DNA from: Cladorhizidae sp. MBARI D1340-BT2
Lineage: Eukaryota; Porifera; Demospongiae; Poecilosclerida; Cladorhizidae
Length of the DNA: 64,000 nt
Assembly (NCBI GenBank): GCA_028752905.1
Contig: JAQNBH010000002.1
Span: 22,765,059 to 22,829,058, forward strand
Reading direction: 5' to 3'
The notes beneath the pieces were generated by a model that did not search any database, was not told the DNA's origin, and saw nothing but the letters and a program-made list of their open reading frames with translations. The position numbers and the translations under genes were made by a program. Shown piece after piece: positions 61,501-64,000 of this stretch. Each line of letters starts with the position of its first letter. Position 1 is the stretch's first letter.

Positions 61501-63870
61501 AAACATATAGACCAAATTAGGGCAAATATCAAGATAGAGAACACATAATGAAACCTATCATTCGAATCATATCAAGTCCATTACAGTAAAGTGTGCAGAA
61601 TATTATGGATGTTTGATATCAACAGAGAGCACAGAGAGAGACCTATCTTAATAGCTATATATCAAGTTTATTCAGTGAAGTGTGGAGAATCTATTTAGCA
61701 TCAAGAGAGAGCAGAGAGAAACCTATCTTGTGATTCTATCAAGTCCATTACTGTGAAGTATGCGGAATATACGGATGTTTGGTATCAAGAGAGAGAACAG
61801 AGAGAGGCCTACCTTTAGAGCTATATATCAAGTCTATTCAGTGAAGTGTGGAGAATCTATGAAGCTAACATGTTTAGCTCAAGATAGAGAACACTGAGAG
61901 ATACCTATCTTGCAAGTCCATTACAGTGAAGTGTGCAGAATATATGGATGTTTGGTATCAAGAGAGAGCACTTGGAGAGTCCTATCTTAATAGCTGTATA
62001 ACAAGTCTATTCAGTGAAGTGTGGATAATCTACGAAGCTAACATGTTTAGCATCAAGTAAGAGTACAATTCATAACTGCCCTAATTAACAAGACCAAAGT
62101 CCCAGATTTTGTCAACTGATAGAGAAGGCCCTTATCTGCAACATGTGAACAGATTATCAATAAATGTAGTGGTTTTTCACTGGCAGGCCACCGCTTTGGC
62201 AACTGGAAAACGCCAGGAAAAATCACAAACCTTACCACTTCAAATCACCATAACTTGCTAATACTTAGAGTACTCAAAATTTTGGCACGTACAAAAGACA
62301 GATAATTAGAAGGGCTATTCGGTGATATAAAAATTATCTTTTTTGGGTAAAGTGTAGAAAAGTTATGAGCTTCACGGCAAAAAAACAAGATTTTCGGGGG
62401 GAAAATGAGAAACATATAGACCAAATTAGGGCAAATATCAAGATAGAGAACACATAATGAAACCTATCATTCGAATCATATCAAGTCCATTACAGTAAAG
62501 TGTGCAGAATATTATGGATGTTTGATATCAACAGAGAGCACAGAGAGAGACCTATCTTAATAGCTATATATCAAGTTTATTCAGTGAAGTGTGGAGAATC
62601 TATTTAGCATCAAGAGAGAGCAGAGAGAAACCTATCTTGTGATTCTATCAAGTCCATTACTGTGAAGTATGCGGAATATACGGATGTTTGGTATCAAGAG
62701 AGAGAACAGAGAGAGGCCTACCTTTAGAGCTATATATCAAGTCTATTCAGTGAAGTGTGGAGAATCTATGAAGCTAACATGTTTAGCTCAAGATAGAGAA
62801 CACAGAGAGATACCTATCTTGCAAGTCCATTACAGTGAAGTGTGCAGAATATATGGATGTTTGGTATCAAGAGAGAGCACTTGGAGAGTCCTATCTTAAT
62901 AGCTGTATAACAAGTCTATTCAGTGAAGTGTGGATAATCTACGAAGCTAACATGTTTAGCATCAAGTAAGAGTACAATTCATAACTGCCCTAATTAACAA
63001 GACCAAAGTCCCAGATTTTGTCAACTGATAGAGAAGGCCCTTATCTGCAACATGTGAACAGATTATCAATAAATGTAGTGGTTTTTCACTGGCAGGCCAC
63101 CGCTTTGGCAACTGGAAAACGCCAGGAAAAATCCCAAACCTTACCACTTCAAATCACCATAACTTGCTAATACTTAGAGTACTCAAAATTTTGGCACGTA
63201 CAAAAGACAGATAATTAGAAGGGCTATTCGGTGATATAAAAATTATCTTTTTTGGGTAAAGTGTAGAAAAGTTATGAGCTTCACGGCAAAAAAACAAGAT
63301 TTTCGGGGGGAAAATGAGAAACATATAGACCAAATTAGGGCAAATATCAAGATAGAGAACACATAATGAAACCTATCATTCGAATCATATCAAGTCCATT
63401 ACAGTAAAGTGTGCAGAATATTATGGATGTTTGATATCAACAGAGAGCACAGAGAGAGACCTATCTTAATAGCTATATATCAAGTTTATTCAGTGAAGTG
63501 TGGAGAATCTATTTAGCATCAAGAGAGAGCAGAGAGAAACCTATCTTGTGATTCTATCAAGTCCATTACTGTGAAGTATGCGGAATATACGGATGTTTGG
63601 TATCAAGAGAGAGAACAGAGAGAGGCCTACCTTTAGAGCTATATATCAAGTCTATTCAGTGAAGTGTGGAGAATCTATGAAGCTAACATGTTTAGCTCAA
63701 GATAGAGAACACTGAGAGATACCTATCTTGCAAGTCCATTACAGTGAAGTGTGCAGAATATATGGATGTTTGGTATCAAGAGAGAGCACTTGGAGAGTCC
63801 TATCTTAATAGCTGTATAACAAGTCTATTCAGTGAAGTGTGGATAATCTACGAAGCTAACATGTTTAGCA
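58520..63870 (+). repeat. Higher-order heptamer S-L-L-S-L-L-L, copy 3 (5351 bp)
   Basis: Unit starts are S 58520, L 58923, L 59832, S 60741, L 61144, L 62053 and L 62962. It carries the markers of copy 2 (GTAGCAAAG near 60132, TTATATTTTTTGGG near 61022) plus a few private changes: CTTTTTGGGG near 59211, GTAGCAAAG near 61444, and ACACAGAGAG near 62801 where all other L copies have ACACTGAGAG. Confidence 0.92.
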
Positions 63871-64000
63871 TCAAGTAAGAGTACAATTCATAACTGCCCT
63901 AATTAACAAGACCAAAGTCCCAGATTTTGTCAACTGATAGAGAAGGCCCTTATCTGCAACATGTGAACAGATTATCAATAAATGTAGTGGTTTTTCACTG
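63871..64000 (+). repeat. Partial unit at the window end
   Basis: First 130 bp of another unit, from TCAAGTAAGAG into the left third of the 385-element. It stops before any site that tells S from L. Confidence 0.95.

Larger units (their letters stand above)
1..64000. repeat. Satellite array of 909-bp (L) and 403-bp (S) units filling the window
   Basis: The window is tiled end to end by two related tandem units in one orientation. Counting from the TCAAG preceding each 385-element, there are 89 complete units from 385 to 63870: 52 L (45 of 909 bp, the rest 908-913), 32 S (all 403 bp) and five deletion derivatives (870, 570, 570, 736, 570). The lengths sum exactly to 63,486 bp, so no non-satellite DNA is interposed. 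A clipped S (1-384) and a 130-bp start of another unit (63871-64000) show the array continues both ways. The nested periodicity and shared variant haplotypes are typical of eukaryotic heterochromatic satellites; the species and chromosomal position cannot be told from the sequence. Confidence 0.97.

Noticed and set aside
62669..62899. Plus-strand open frame of 76 codons across the A2-A3 subrepeats
   Set aside because: It exists in one L only, because ACACAGAGAG near 62801 replaces ACACTGAGAG and removes a stop. The other L copies are closed.

Overview
The whole window is one uninterrupted satellite-DNA array. I see no protein-coding gene, rRNA, tRNA, CRISPR array, phage or insertion sequence with its own transposase. 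Long tandem repeats with nested periods, homogenised variants, higher-order repeats and no coding content point to a eukaryotic heterochromatic region (centromeric, pericentromeric, subtelomeric or a knob). The sequence does not let me name the species. The array runs off both ends of the window.

There are two main tandem units: a long unit L of 909 bp (52 full copies, 908-913 bp) and a short unit S of 403 bp (32 full copies plus one clipped at base 1). Five further copies are deletion derivatives: 870 bp, 570 bp (three) and 736 bp. These 89 full units tile 385-63870 exactly, with 1-384 and 63871-64000 as partial units. All units share a 385-bp segment ('385-element'). L adds 524 bp made of diverged subrepeats of 77-90 bp in two alternating types, A and B, so an A+B pair is about 173 bp. 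S keeps only 18 bp of that flank and equals L minus 506 bp.

The layout suggests a history. An A/B satellite of about 173 bp came first. The 385-element, which has imperfect terminal inverted repeats around TGCCCTAATT and imperfect 14-bp flanking direct repeats, interrupts a B subrepeat, as expected for an old insertion of a small non-autonomous transposon. The composite then amplified as the 909-bp unit, one out-of-register deletion founded S, and S and L were shuffled into higher-order repeats.

Region by region: 1-7046, two copies of S-L-S-L-L (about 3.53 kb); 7047-10176, L-L-S-L; 10177-13606, two S-S-L (1715 bp); 13607-15385, the 870-bp derivative and an L; 15386-23591, four S-L-L-type trimers, the outer two carrying a 570-bp derivative; 23592-29173, mixed, including the 736-bp derivative; 29174-31797, two S-L (1312 bp); 31798-37254, an L-only run with three 910-bp copies; 37255-42163, four S-L dimers (last truncated); 42164-43072, one L; 43073-46502, two S-S-L; 46503-63870, three S-L-L-S-L-L-L heptamers of 5350-5351 bp, with an extra S-L pair after the first. 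Variant composition changes near 47 kb, where one S family disappears and a new L marker appears.

No genes act together here; the biology is in the repeat architecture. Similarity statements rest on diagnostic variants and exact spacings read by eye, not on computed alignments.
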